A stretch of 64,000 bases of DNA. Source: Ancylomarina sp. DW003. Lineage in GTDB: Bacteria > Bacteroidota > Bacteroidia > Bacteroidales > Marinifilaceae. The position numbers were made by a program, and so were the translations under genes. Below are positions 1 through 7,750 of this stretch, piece after piece. The notes under the pieces are model-generated. The model did no database searches. It was not told the DNA's origin and worked only from the letters and a program-made list of their open reading frames with translations. The stretch lies in NCBI RefSeq assembly GCF_029029505.1, contig NZ_JAKJSD010000009.1, positions 62,001 through 126,000 on the forward strand. Direction: 5' to 3'. Every line of letters starts with the position of its first letter. Position 1 is the stretch's first letter.

Positions 1-31
1 TTCTACTTTTGATCTGATTAAAGAGAATAAT

Positions 32-1030
32 ATGATCTATGAGAATTTAGTAGATTTTTCAGTGCACCCTTCGGACCTAAAGCGTATAGAAGGTGGATGG
101 AAAGGTTTAAAAAAATATATAGAACAGTCTGATACTGATGGATTAGAACTATTGATAGGCTATGAAGCTGCATCGGAGGAAATACCTAAGGAACTTGTAA
201 AAAGTATTCATTTGCCTTTTTGGATAACCTGGCTTGATGTGTGGCGAAAAGGAGAGAGAGGACTAAAAACTTATTTTCCACCTATGTCAGATGAGTGTAT
301 TCAATTTTGTTGCGGAGGTTCCAATCAAATAGATATGATTGCCACGCAGAAGAAATTGTGGGAACTAGCAGCTACTTACAATCCTAAACAAGCAGTTATG
401 CATGCGGCTCATGTTGAGCTCGAACATGCCTTTACACGCAAATTTACCTATACAAACTCTGAGGTTTTGAATAGTTTTGCAGAGTTTCTAAATAGAACGG
501 CGCAGGAATTTTCGGATGGAGAACCACCTTGTGTTATTGGTGTTGAAAATCTATGGTGGCCAGGTTTGAATTTTTCAGATTCTGCACTGACGGATGATTT
601 TGCAGGATCGTTAAACTTTGATAGATGGAACTTGGTTTTAGATACAGGGCATTTAATGAATACCAACCCGAAACTTCGTTGTGAGGATGAGGCTGTGGAT
701 TTTGTCTTGGAAAAATTAAGCCAACTTTCAGGTGATGTTAGAAAACGAATTCAGTCTATGCATTTAAACCTGAGTTTGTCAGGAGAGTATCAGTTAGAAC
801 AAATGAGAAAAGGTTTGCCTTCTGGTTGGGAAAATTTTACTCATACTGAGAAGTATAATTTGGCAAGAAATCATGTTTTAAAAATTGATCAGCATCTGCC
901 ATTCCAGACAGAGCGAGTAAAAGAGATTGTTAAATTTGTTCAGCCTCACACTGTTGTTCATGAATTCATTACGCCGACAATGGCTGAATATGGTGATCAT
1001 TTGAAACAGCAAATGGAGTTATTGGTTTAA
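32..1030 (+). CDS. cbiR: CbiR-like cobamide-remodelling TIM-barrel hydrolase
   Basis: Sugar-isomerase/AP-endonuclease-2-like TIM barrel of 332 residues. Candidate metal ligands and barrel-strand motifs are visible in order: H60 (SIHLP), H124/H127 (MHAAH), E172 (IGVENLWW), D204/H207 (LDTGHL), H244 (MHLN) and E311 (VHEF). I read it as CbiR, which in Akkermansia hydrolyses the phosphoester of cobamides so that the lower ligand can be replaced; the VENLWWPGL segment is the strongest reminder of that family. The next gene encodes a Cys-rich small domain often found beside cobalamin genes, which supports a corrinoid role. The frame is open to the left window edge, so the start could lie further upstream; ATG at 32 is chosen because the first barrel strand begins just after it. 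The alternative is an unassigned sugar phosphate isomerase/epimerase. Confidence 0.6.
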   Translation: MIYENLVDFSVHPSDLKRIEGGWKGLKKYIEQSDTDGLELLIGYEAASEEIPKELVKSIHLPFWITWLDVWRKGERGLKTYFPPMSDECIQFCCGGSNQIDMIATQKKLWELAATYNPKQAVMHAAHVELEHAFTRKFTYTNSEVLNSFAEFLNRTAQEFSDGEPPCVIGVENLWWPGLNFSDSALTDDFAGSLNFDRWNLVLDTGHLMNTNPKLRCEDEAVDFVLEKLSQLSGDVRKRIQSMHLNLSLSGEYQLEQMRKGLPSGWENFTHTEKYNLARNHVLKIDQHLPFQTERVKEIVKFVQPHTVVHEFITPTMAEYGDHLKQQMELLV

Positions 1031-1068
1031 GAGAAGTTAAGTATTAAATAAAATAATAGAGTTTGATT

Positions 1069-1329
1069 ATGTCTGAAAATTATAAGTTTGTCCAAAATAG
1101 AAAATGTGAATACTTTCCTTGCCATAAGGTTGAAAATGAAGATGAATTTAATTGCTTGTTTTGCTTTTGCCCTCTTTATATGTTAAAAGAAGAGTGTGGT
1201 GGGAATTTTAAATATACCAATGGGTTTAAAGATTGCAGTGGATGCACAATAACTCATGCAAAGGATGGGCATGACCATGTTATGAGTAAGATGAAAATGG
1301 TGATGAAAATTGCTGGTAAGCAAGAGTAA
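1069..1329 (+). CDS. Cys-rich small domain protein (PF04071-like)
   Basis: An 86-residue protein with about nine cysteines, including CEYFPCHK, CLFCFCPLY and CSGCTITH. The spacing suggests metal or Fe-S binding, as in the Cys-rich small domain family that often sits next to, or is fused to, cobalamin biosynthesis proteins. No biochemical role is established that I know of. It begins 38 nt after the CbiR-like gene and is probably cotranscribed with it. ATG at 1069 is preferred over an in-frame TTG six bases earlier. A terminator follows at 1349-1382. Confidence 0.7.
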   Translation: MSENYKFVQNRKCEYFPCHKVENEDEFNCLFCFCPLYMLKEECGGNFKYTNGFKDCSGCTITHAKDGHDHVMSKMKMVMKIAGKQE

Positions 1330-1348
1330 GTATATAAAAAAAATAATA

Positions 1349-1382
1349 AAATCCTCATAAGTTTATATTTACGAGGATTTTT
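1349..1382. terminator. Terminator between the Cys-rich gene and the serpin
   Basis: AAATCCTC (1349-1356) pairs with GAGGATTT (1373-1380) and is followed by T residues. It lies between convergent genes and may serve both strands. Confidence 0.7.
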
Positions 1383-1401
1383 ATTCGGTAGAACTTATTG
1401 T

Positions 1402-2523
1402 TTATGGATTTTTGACATCTCCCATAAAAACAATAGAGTTGGTTTGTTTTTCTTTTATGACAAAGAAAAAAGGTTTATTAATATGAATAGTTCTAGGTTC
1501 TCCACCAACTGAAGTATTTACTATCTCAACTACTGTAGCGGCTGCTGCTTCAGTGCCTTTCTCATTTACTTCGATGAATGATTGGTGAATGACTTTTGAA
1601 ATTTGTAGCTGAACATCTTTACTTATTCCAGAGAGATTTGCAGCATTAGAAAAAGCATTCCCCATTCCCAAATCTGTGAGAATTGAATTTAGTTCTTCTT
1701 TATATCCAAATTTAAATTTTGGAAGATGTACATTCAATCCTAAAACTGAAAAAGAATCCATCCAATATTTCCAGTTGGAATCATTAAGTTCATCAATAAT
1801 ATCTCTTACTTTTTTGTTTTCGTTTGGTAAAAAAATAATCATGGCGTAATCTTTATCGCCATAAGGTAACTCGATAGCTGTAAAAAGATCATTATTAAAG
1901 TAGTTGATGTCCATTTCAGCCGTCATATAATCAACCTGAGAAACGCCTTCTTTTTCGTCAGTAAATTCTCCGGAATAACTATCCTTGGTATCAAATGAAT
2001 TTGTCCATATGCCTTTAAAATAAATGGCATTGATTAAGTACATGAAAGCATTATCTGGAATGCGACCTAAAATATTTTGAATTTTTCCTTCTGTATTTTG
2101 TTCTACCCAATTGTTAATGGCGTCAAGAGTTGCCGGGTTTGAGAAATCTTCTATTCTAAATTCAGCATTATAAAATTCGTTGATATTGGTTTTGAATTTC
2201 TCCTCAACATTTGTTCCCTGTTTACTCCATATCGAATTGGCTATATTCATTTGAACCTTTGAGTCAGTTTTCTTAAGGTAATTCTGAAGGTTTTGGTAAA
2301 TGATATTGATCTGATCTCGTGAGAGATCTTCAAGGTGAAGGGTGTTTTCAAATGCTGTCTTGGTTTCCCCCTCTGCACCATTGTATGTCATCGCTAAAGC
2401 AAGAGAAATACTAACAGGAGATATCATCATATTGTCTGATGAGTTATCCTGATATAGTTTTTTGAATAAATCGAAACCAAATTCATTATTGGATGCAATG
2501 GCAGATTTTGCTTCCATCTCCAT
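1402..2523 (-). CDS. Serpin family protease inhibitor (N-terminal leader out of frame)
   Basis: A 373-residue serpin covering the whole fold, from the helix A region (FGFDLFKKLY) to the C-terminal FVIKEKQTNSIVFMGDV strand. The reactive-loop hinge EKGTEAAAAT has small residues from P12 to P9, as in inhibitory serpins. With the usual 17-residue spacing, P1-P1' would be Thr-Ser. A lipoprotein signal peptide lies just upstream (2630-2534) in another reading frame; one extra C in the run at 2542-2545 would join the two into a normal exported serpin. The ATG at 2523 has no obvious ribosome binding site, so as sequenced the product would be cytosolic or not made. Either the gene is frameshifted or the sequence has an indel error. 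Confidence 0.85.
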   Translation of the reverse strand: MEMEAKSAIASNNEFGFDLFKKLYQDNSSDNMMISPVSISLALAMTYNGAEGETKTAFENTLHLEDLSRDQINIIYQNLQNYLKKTDSKVQMNIANSIWSKQGTNVEEKFKTNINEFYNAEFRIEDFSNPATLDAINNWVEQNTEGKIQNILGRIPDNAFMYLINAIYFKGIWTNSFDTKDSYSGEFTDEKEGVSQVDYMTAEMDINYFNNDLFTAIELPYGDKDYAMIIFLPNENKKVRDIIDELNDSNWKYWMDSFSVLGLNVHLPKFKFGYKEELNSILTDLGMGNAFSNAANLSGISKDVQLQISKVIHQSFIEVNEKGTEAAAATVVEIVNTSVGGEPRTIHINKPFFFVIKEKQTNSIVFMGDVKNP

Positions 2524-2533
2524 ATTTTCTGGG

Positions 2534-2630
2534 AAAGGAGTGGGGCTGTTTCATTTTTCCCTGAATCGAATAAATCACATGAGACAAAGAGTATTGATAA
2601 CATCATTGTAAATAGACAATTTTTTTTCAT
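2534..2630 (-). pseudogene. Detached lipoprotein signal peptide of the serpin gene
   Basis: Starting at the ATG at 2630, this frame reads a Lys-Lys start, a hydrophobic core (LFTMMLSILFVSC), a lipobox cysteine and a polar linker (DLFDSGKNETAP). It then runs out of frame with the serpin body and stops around 2427. The serpin frame itself has a TGA overlapping this linker, so the join must fall between that TGA and 2523. Inserting one base in the four-C run gives a continuous linker (ETAPTPFPENMEMEAK) into the serpin. I read it as the true 5' end of the serpin gene, split by a 1-bp deletion. Confidence 0.7.
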
Positions 2631-2973
2631 TTGTTTAGGTTTTAAAGTGATTAGGGTTTGATTCAATGATGGGAAATTTGTTAAAAGGTTGCTTTTTTTT
2701 CAATAAAATATTGACTCGTATGATTGTTCTTGCAGTTATCAAACATATGATCTGTGAGATCTTCATACTTACTACTGTCAAATGACACAATTCCCAAAAT
2801 AATAATGTCTATTGTTATCAAGTACATAATTAAAAAAGGAACAGATGAGGGGCGAGTTTAGACATGAAATTTAAATAGATTCTAAAATGATTTGTTAAGC
2901 AAATAGGAATAATTTTTCACAACTTTAGGGGTATGATTTAACCAACCTGAAATTATAATACCTATAGATTGAT
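2631..2973. other. Divergent intergenic region, no gene seen
   Basis: About 340 nt of AT-rich DNA between the divergent serpin and rubredoxin-like genes. It must hold both promoters. I see no convincing ORF or structured RNA. Confidence 0.5.
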
Positions 2974-3576
2974 ATGAAAAAGGAGAAACAAGAGGAAAAG
3001 CTTTATATATGCAAGCCATGTGGCTATGTAATGAAAGAAAGTGAGCTTGAAGATATATGCCCGGCATGCGGTTTACCCAAAAAGGTTTTTGAGCAGTACA
3101 AAGAAAGAATGTCTCCTGGTAGGAGTCGAATCTTGCATTTAGATTTACACCCAATTGCTGTTCATTTTCCACAGACTTTACTTGTATTCTTATTGCAAGC
3201 ATTGCTGATAAACCTCTTTTTTCCTAATTTTTTCCCAGAGGTTTTATTGGGTGCTGCTCGTTTTGCTGGTGCGATATTCCCATTTACCGTTGTTGCTGCG
3301 TTCATTAGTGGCTTGGTTGATGGTAAATTACGATTCAAATCAGTAACAACACCTATTTTGAAGAAAAAAATTATTTATAGTGTCATTATGACTATTGCGT
3401 CGGTATTTACGCCATTCTTAGTTTGGAACGATATCGATAGCCTAAATTCTAAATTGCTCTTAATTGTATGTGGTTCAATTGCTCTTTTTTGTGGTATTGT
3501 ACTTGGTCATGCTGGAAAAAGATTGATGAATATAGGAATGGGAGGAGCTGTTAAAATTTGGGGTAGAAAAATATAA
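2974..3576 (+). CDS. Rubredoxin-like zinc ribbon fused to DUF2231-like membrane domain
   Basis: The 200-residue protein opens with a rubredoxin-like knuckle pair (C13-x2-C16 and C29-x2-C32) that should bind Fe or Zn. About four membrane segments follow. The segment HLDLHPIAVHFP resembles the start of DUF2231 domains, where the histidines have been suggested to bind haem or metal. An electron-transfer role at the membrane is plausible but not shown. The ATG is the only good start and precedes a Lys-rich N-terminus. A long palindromic terminator follows at 3594-3633. Confidence 0.65.
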   Translation: MKKEKQEEKLYICKPCGYVMKESELEDICPACGLPKKVFEQYKERMSPGRSRILHLDLHPIAVHFPQTLLVFLLQALLINLFFPNFFPEVLLGAARFAGAIFPFTVVAAFISGLVDGKLRFKSVTTPILKKKIIYSVIMTIASVFTPFLVWNDIDSLNSKLLLIVCGSIALFCGIVLGHAGKRLMNIGMGGAVKIWGRKI

Positions 3577-3593
3577 CTTGATAAAAATGTAAA

Positions 3594-3633
3594 AAAACAC
3601 CCCATCAAAACCATGGTTTTGATGGGGTGTTTT
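3594..3633. terminator. Perfect 40-bp palindromic bidirectional terminator
   Basis: The sequence is an unbroken palindrome centred on CCATGG (3611-3616), with arms reading CACCCCATCAAAACC and its complement and A/T runs at both ends. It lies between convergent genes and can terminate both. Confidence 0.85.
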
Positions 3634-3672
3634 GTGTATTAAATTCTGAAACCACAAATCAGGAATCAAAAT

Positions 3673-4305
3673 TTATAAGGATTTGCACATCACTTTTTTA
3701 CCGTCACGATTACAAGTTTGGAAGCCCATTTTCTTTATATACTTTAGGTTATCTTCAATATCTGAATCACATACAATACATTTTACCTGATGTTGAGAAA
3801 GTAAATCGCTGAGTTTATTATAAAGGTAGTTGGCAACTTTAAAATCACGATATTGGGGTAGGGCATAGTCAATATCTATTTTAAACATATCATCCTTAAT
3901 TTCACCGATAAAAATGCCTGCAACCGACATGTCTCGCAATACGAAAACACTTAGTTTACCTTCGGCACTTTTAAAATCAGGAAAGAATTTTGCGATATCC
4001 TTTTTATATGATTCCAAGTAATAGTTTAAAATCCCGTCGTTGTCTTTCACTTCAATCACTTTAAAACTTTCCTTATGCTTATTCATTTTTACCAGGTAAT
4101 AAATATTGGTGCAAACAATTAGGAAGTTCATAAAGGCTACAGGGTACGAACCAATTAAAAAGCCATATAAAGAAAATAGCATAGCACCAAGCATGTTGTA
4201 CCATCGCAATTTTACAATTGAAGTCATGGATAAAGACACAAATACGATTATTGACGCTGCATAACCTAACCATTCCAAATAAGAAATGCCTAAAAATTCT
4301 AACAT
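3673..4305 (-). CDS. YgjV-like membrane protein fused to GNAT-like domain
   Basis: A 210-residue protein. Residues 1-75 form three or so membrane helices in the style of the YgjV/SWEET-like small membrane family (EWLGYAASIIVFVSLSM). Residues 85-210 look like a GNAT acyltransferase fold, with a beta strand then YRDFKVANYLYNKL and the terminal YIKKMGFQ motif typical of GNAT C-termini. The classical acetyl-CoA loop (R/Q-x-x-G-x-G/A) is not clear, so activity is uncertain. It is convergent with the rubredoxin-like gene. Substrate unknown. Confidence 0.6.
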   Translation of the reverse strand: MLEFLGISYLEWLGYAASIIVFVSLSMTSIVKLRWYNMLGAMLFSLYGFLIGSYPVAFMNFLIVCTNIYYLVKMNKHKESFKVIEVKDNDGILNYYLESYKKDIAKFFPDFKSAEGKLSVFVLRDMSVAGIFIGEIKDDMFKIDIDYALPQYRDFKVANYLYNKLSDLLSQHQVKCIVCDSDIEDNLKYIKKMGFQTCNRDGKKVMCKSL

Positions 4306-4416
4306 ACTAAATAAGTTTGTTTTGCTGAATTGAATTCAGCTGAGTTAATAAAAAATGGGATGGTTGAAATAGTAGGGTGCCCTTGGTAGGCGATGCTAAA
4401 TTAAATAAATTATCTT

Positions 4417-5073
4417 TTAATGCGAAAAGACGAAGGATAAAATGTTGGCTCCCATTCTAAGAGCTTTAATATGATTCTCTTCTGTGTCGCTATGAACAGA
4501 CGGATCCTCCCAACCATCTCCAAGATCACATTCGTATGAGTAAAAGCAAACCAGGCGTCCTTTATGAAAGATTCCGAACCCTTGTGGAGCCTTACCGTCG
4601 TGCTCGTGCACTTTGGGTAATCCCGTTTTAAAATCATATACTTGATGATAGATAGGGTGAGAGTATGGAAGTTCTACCAACTCCTCTTTGGGGAATACTT
4701 TTTTTATTTCTCGACGGAAATAAGCGTTTAATCCGTAATTATCATCCACATGCAAAAAGCCACCTGCTTCAAGGTAACGTCGAAGGTTTTGAACTTCCTG
4801 ATTATTAAAAACAATATTCCCATGTCCGGTAAGATGTATGAAAGGGTATGAAAAAAGCTCATTACTTCCAACTTCAACAGTTGCTGGTTCGGCTTGAATA
4901 TTGGCTATTTTATTTGTTTTACAGAATTCGATAAGATTAGGTAAGGATCCTGGATTCGCATACCAATCGCCACCACCATTGTATTTAAGCAAGGCTATAC
5001 GTACACTACTTTCTTGAGCGTATGCGTTTAAGCTTAGTATTAAAAAAACAATAATGGAAATAATTCTAAACAT
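4417..5073 (-). CDS. DUF4159 family exported protein
   Basis: About 218 residues, beginning with a cleavable signal peptide (FRIISIIVFLILSLNAYAQ). The mature part matches the DUF4159 pattern: RIALLKYNGGGDWYANP, a Rossmann/ThuA-like core with LTGHGN and LRRYLEAGGFLHVDDN, and a C-terminal ECDLGDGWED. The fold resembles glutamine-amidotransferase-like proteins. In Bacteroidota these genes often sit with MoxR/VWA-type gliding or stress genes, but here the neighbour is rsmE, 61 nt upstream on the same strand. An in-frame ATG at 5124 exists, but the signal peptide sets the start at 5073. Function unknown. Confidence 0.75.
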   Translation of the reverse strand: MFRIISIIVFLILSLNAYAQESSVRIALLKYNGGGDWYANPGSLPNLIEFCKTNKIANIQAEPATVEVGSNELFSYPFIHLTGHGNIVFNNQEVQNLRRYLEAGGFLHVDDNYGLNAYFRREIKKVFPKEELVELPYSHPIYHQVYDFKTGLPKVHEHDGKAPQGFGIFHKGRLVCFYSYECDLGDGWEDPSVHSDTEENHIKALRMGANILSFVFSH

Positions 5074-5134
5074 CTTAATTTTTCTGTTTGTAAGGAATCC
5101 TAATTCTAAAATCAGCAATCTCAAAATTCTTGAT

Positions 5135-5836
5135 TTATTGGTTGGCCAAACTTACAATATTACAAGCAACAACACCAGCAGTTTCTGCTCTCAATCGACT
5201 TGTTCCCAGGCTGATTTCTTTAAAACCATTAGCACGAGCTAACTCAACTTCTTGCAGACTAAAATCTCCTTCGGGACCGATAAGAATTAATGCATTTTGT
5301 TTGGCTTTACAAAGGTGTTTTAAATGTGTTTTTTTACCTTCATAACAATGAGCGATATATTTTTCTCCTTCAAATGGAGCAGATACAAGATCTTTAAATT
5401 TAGTTAACTCGTTTAATTTTGGATGGTAAGCTTTTAAGGATTGTTTTACCGCTGAAGTTATTACCTTAAATAAACGTTCAATTTTAACCACTTTTCGTTC
5501 TGAAAATTGGCATAAAAGAGGTGTGAATTCATCAATCCCTATTTCGGTACACTTCTCCATATACCATTCGGTTCTCTCTATATTCTTTGTAGGTGCTGCA
5601 GCTATGTGTAACTTATAATCAAGCTTTTCGAACTCTTCTTTAGTCTCTATACATTCTACCGTGCATCTTTTAGGATGTGCATCTATGATTTTAGCCGTAA
5701 AGAGGTTTCCTTTTCCATCAATTAGGTGAATCTGATCATTTTCTTTCAAGCGCAAAACACGAACACAATGCTTAGACTCAATTTCGTTTAATTGATAAAA
5801 TTTATCCTCTATATCGGGGGTGTAAAACAAGTTCAT
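5135..5836 (-). CDS. rsmE: 16S rRNA (uracil-1498-N3)-methyltransferase RsmE
   Basis: 233 residues with a PUA-like N-terminal domain (HCVRVLRLKENDQIHLIDG) and a C-terminal SPOUT methyltransferase knot. The knot carries the diagnostic ILIGPEGDFS and SRLRAETAG motifs that bind S-adenosylmethionine. The enzyme methylates N3 of U1498 in 16S rRNA. Length is normal for the family. Its start at 5836 follows an AT-rich spacer after the four-helix-bundle gene. Confidence 0.95.
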   Translation of the reverse strand: MNLFYTPDIEDKFYQLNEIESKHCVRVLRLKENDQIHLIDGKGNLFTAKIIDAHPKRCTVECIETKEEFEKLDYKLHIAAAPTKNIERTEWYMEKCTEIGIDEFTPLLCQFSERKVVKIERLFKVITSAVKQSLKAYHPKLNELTKFKDLVSAPFEGEKYIAHCYEGKKTHLKHLCKAKQNALILIGPEGDFSLQEVELARANGFKEISLGTSRLRAETAGVVACNIVSLANQ

Positions 5837-5903
5837 TCTAGAAATTATGATTTTCGATTTAGGATTTATGAATTTCGTAATTCAGAATACCTAAAACCTA
5901 TTT

Positions 5904-6263
5904 TTATTTGATTCGTTTTTTAATTGTTTTGACTGAGCTTACAAAGATAGCAGTTAACTCATTTGCTTCTCGTTTAAGAAGATCTATTTTGGGATCACTT
6001 TTTATAATATTGCTTTCTTCAATAAGCTCTAGCCAAAATAGAGTTTCGTCTGATTCTTCAATAACAGTACCCATTTTAGAAATAAAATCTCGATCACTTT
6101 TAGCTCTACATACAGCTCTATAATTTGCGGCAACAGACATGGCTGAACGTACAATTTGATTTGTGATTGTCCAACCGATTTGTTTATTGGGAAGAAATTC
6201 GGCTAGTTTGATAATTTCAATGGCGAATTTCTTTGTCCTATTTTGTAGATCTTTTGAATTCAT
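5904..6263 (-). CDS. Four-helix bundle protein (23S rRNA IVS protein family)
   Basis: 119 residues, all helical, with the signature of the S23/IVP family: LQNRTKKFAIEIIKLAEFLP, then QIVRSAMSVAANYRA and ESDETLFWLELI. Members were first noticed inside 23S rRNA intervening sequences, but most, like this one, are free-standing and of unknown function. Structures show a pentameric four-helix bundle. It lies between rsmE and the HD-PycTM gene on the same strand, flanked by short AT-rich spacers rich in AATCATAATTC-like words and an 18-bp palindrome at 6292-6309. Confidence 0.85.
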   Translation of the reverse strand: MNSKDLQNRTKKFAIEIIKLAEFLPNKQIGWTITNQIVRSAMSVAANYRAVCRAKSDRDFISKMGTVIEESDETLFWLELIEESNIIKSDPKIDLLKREANELTAIFVSSVKTIKKRIK

Positions 6264-6291
6264 TGTTCGTTCGATATAATAGAACTTTGAG

Positions 6292-6309
6292 TTATGATTT
6301 AAATCATAA
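6292..6309. repeat. 18-bp perfect palindrome
   Basis: TTATGATTT directly followed by its reverse complement AAATCATAA, 29 nt upstream of the four-helix-bundle start. It could be a dimeric regulator site or remnant spacer sequence. No partner site was found nearby. Confidence 0.4.
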
Positions 6310-6331
6310 TTCTTAAATCATCAATCTGAAA

Positions 6332-7525
6332 TTAGAAGAAAACGGGTTGATAGATGGCTGCAAAAATAAAACTAAGTACCGATATAATTAAACCAAACAT
6401 GAAAATAGTGTAGGATCTGCGAAGTAAATTGTATTTTTTCCCAAGAACCATTCCTAAATAGTATTGATCTTTGATTAAACTGTCATATAAATCATCGTAA
6501 TCAACCATTAGCCCTTTAAGAGCTTTTGAGTAATCTGTTACATCCATTTTATGAAAGTTACCAAAGAAAAGTAAGTTAACTTTCTTTTTTTCAACATCTT
6601 CTTCGGAAAATGTTCCGGAAGTAACATTGGGCCTTGTTGCTAACACAGAATAGGTAATTGTTATTAAACTGACTGTTAATAGAATTAAGCAAGGAATTAT
6701 AAAATGTGGAACTTCCATTATATTTTTAAAAATAAAGAAGATTGCTGAAATGATGATTGAGTTTACAGATATCATCAAATTCGCTTTCGAATCGGCTATA
6801 GAACTCAAGTTGATTTGATTACGAGAAGTGACTTTAAACATGGTTTCGATACCACGTTGAGGCATCTTTAATTTAAGATTCTGATTCTCGAGTTTTATCA
6901 GTTTGTCATTGAGCTTCTGAATTTCCTTAATTTGGTAAGAGTTTACTTTTTCAGTGACTTTTTGAATGTTAATTTCCTTCTTTTTTGCCAAAACCTTCTT
7001 CCCGTAATCAGTTCTGTACGAGTGTCTTTTTAGAAAATTTAAAGTCTCTTCCCAATAGGTTTTTGTTGAGAATTCATGATTGGTGAGTGCTGTTCTTTCC
7101 TCACGTAATTTATCAGAAGTTTTCATGAAATTCTTCGAAGCTAAATGCTGTAAATCAGCATCGCAAAGAACCATAGAAATATCACATTCACAGGTTGTAT
7201 ATGGAATTTTGGTGTTTTGGATTGCACAAATAACTTTTGCTATTTTTTCACTTGGGTAATTCTGTTCTCTTAGAAACTTATCCGCAATTTCTCCGCTGAT
7301 TTTTTCGTGTTTCATAAAACCTTCGAAATAGCCCGTATCATGAAACCATGCGGCCAAAATAACAACTTCCATATTTTCTTCAGAAAACTCCATGATAGCT
7401 GCAATCTTACTTGCATGCTTTACCACATTTTCGGTATGTGCTAAATTGTGATAAGTATATATGGGTTTATGATTCTTTTCAAAATAATCAGTAACGTAAG
7501 CTTTAGCTTGCTCTATAATAGACAT
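6332..7525 (-). CDS. HD phosphohydrolase fused to Pycsar-effector-like TM domain (PycTM)
   Basis: About 397 residues from the ATG at 7525. An in-frame ATG at 7621 exists, but its extra 32 residues look unrelated. Residues 20-190 form an HD domain with H26/H30, the H62-D63 pair (AAWFHDTGY) and a later Asp (LCDADLQHL). A coiled linker (about 185-215) leads to a DUF5706/PycTM domain: RNQINLSSIADSKANLMISVNS, two membrane helices at about 240-290 and a last one at 370-392. PycTM domains are membrane effectors of cyclic-pyrimidine (Pycsar) defence. Here the effector is fused to a predicted nucleotide-cleaving domain and no cyclase is adjacent. An antiphage or nucleotide-signalling role is an inference. 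Confidence 0.8.
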   Translation of the reverse strand: MSIIEQAKAYVTDYFEKNHKPIYTYHNLAHTENVVKHASKIAAIMEFSEENMEVVILAAWFHDTGYFEGFMKHEKISGEIADKFLREQNYPSEKIAKVICAIQNTKIPYTTCECDISMVLCDADLQHLASKNFMKTSDKLREERTALTNHEFSTKTYWEETLNFLKRHSYRTDYGKKVLAKKKEINIQKVTEKVNSYQIKEIQKLNDKLIKLENQNLKLKMPQRGIETMFKVTSRNQINLSSIADSKANLMISVNSIIISAIFFIFKNIMEVPHFIIPCLILLTVSLITITYSVLATRPNVTSGTFSEEDVEKKKVNLLFFGNFHKMDVTDYSKALKGLMVDYDDLYDSLIKDQYYLGMVLGKKYNLLRRSYTIFMFGLIISVLSFIFAAIYQPVFF

Positions 7526-7750
7526 AAATTTATGTTTTGAGATCAATGATATAGATGTGACTAAAGATAGTAATATTCTTGATTCATGAGTGAATGTCTT
7601 CTGTTTGTCTTTAGGGATCAATATTACAGAGAATCTGTAATTAAGAATAAAGGACTGTCGAAGCTGGATTAATGGGGTTTGTTTTCCTAAATATTATTGG
7701 GAAAATGCTATGGATTTGTTTATTTTTATCGGTAAATATAAAATCTAATT

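Noticed and set aside
2534-2580. Programmed -1 frameshift in the serpin gene
   Set aside because: The shift must occur after the TGA overlapping the AAT GAA codons, and no X-XXY-YYZ heptamer in the leader frame occurs in that stretch. A plain 1-bp indel is simpler.
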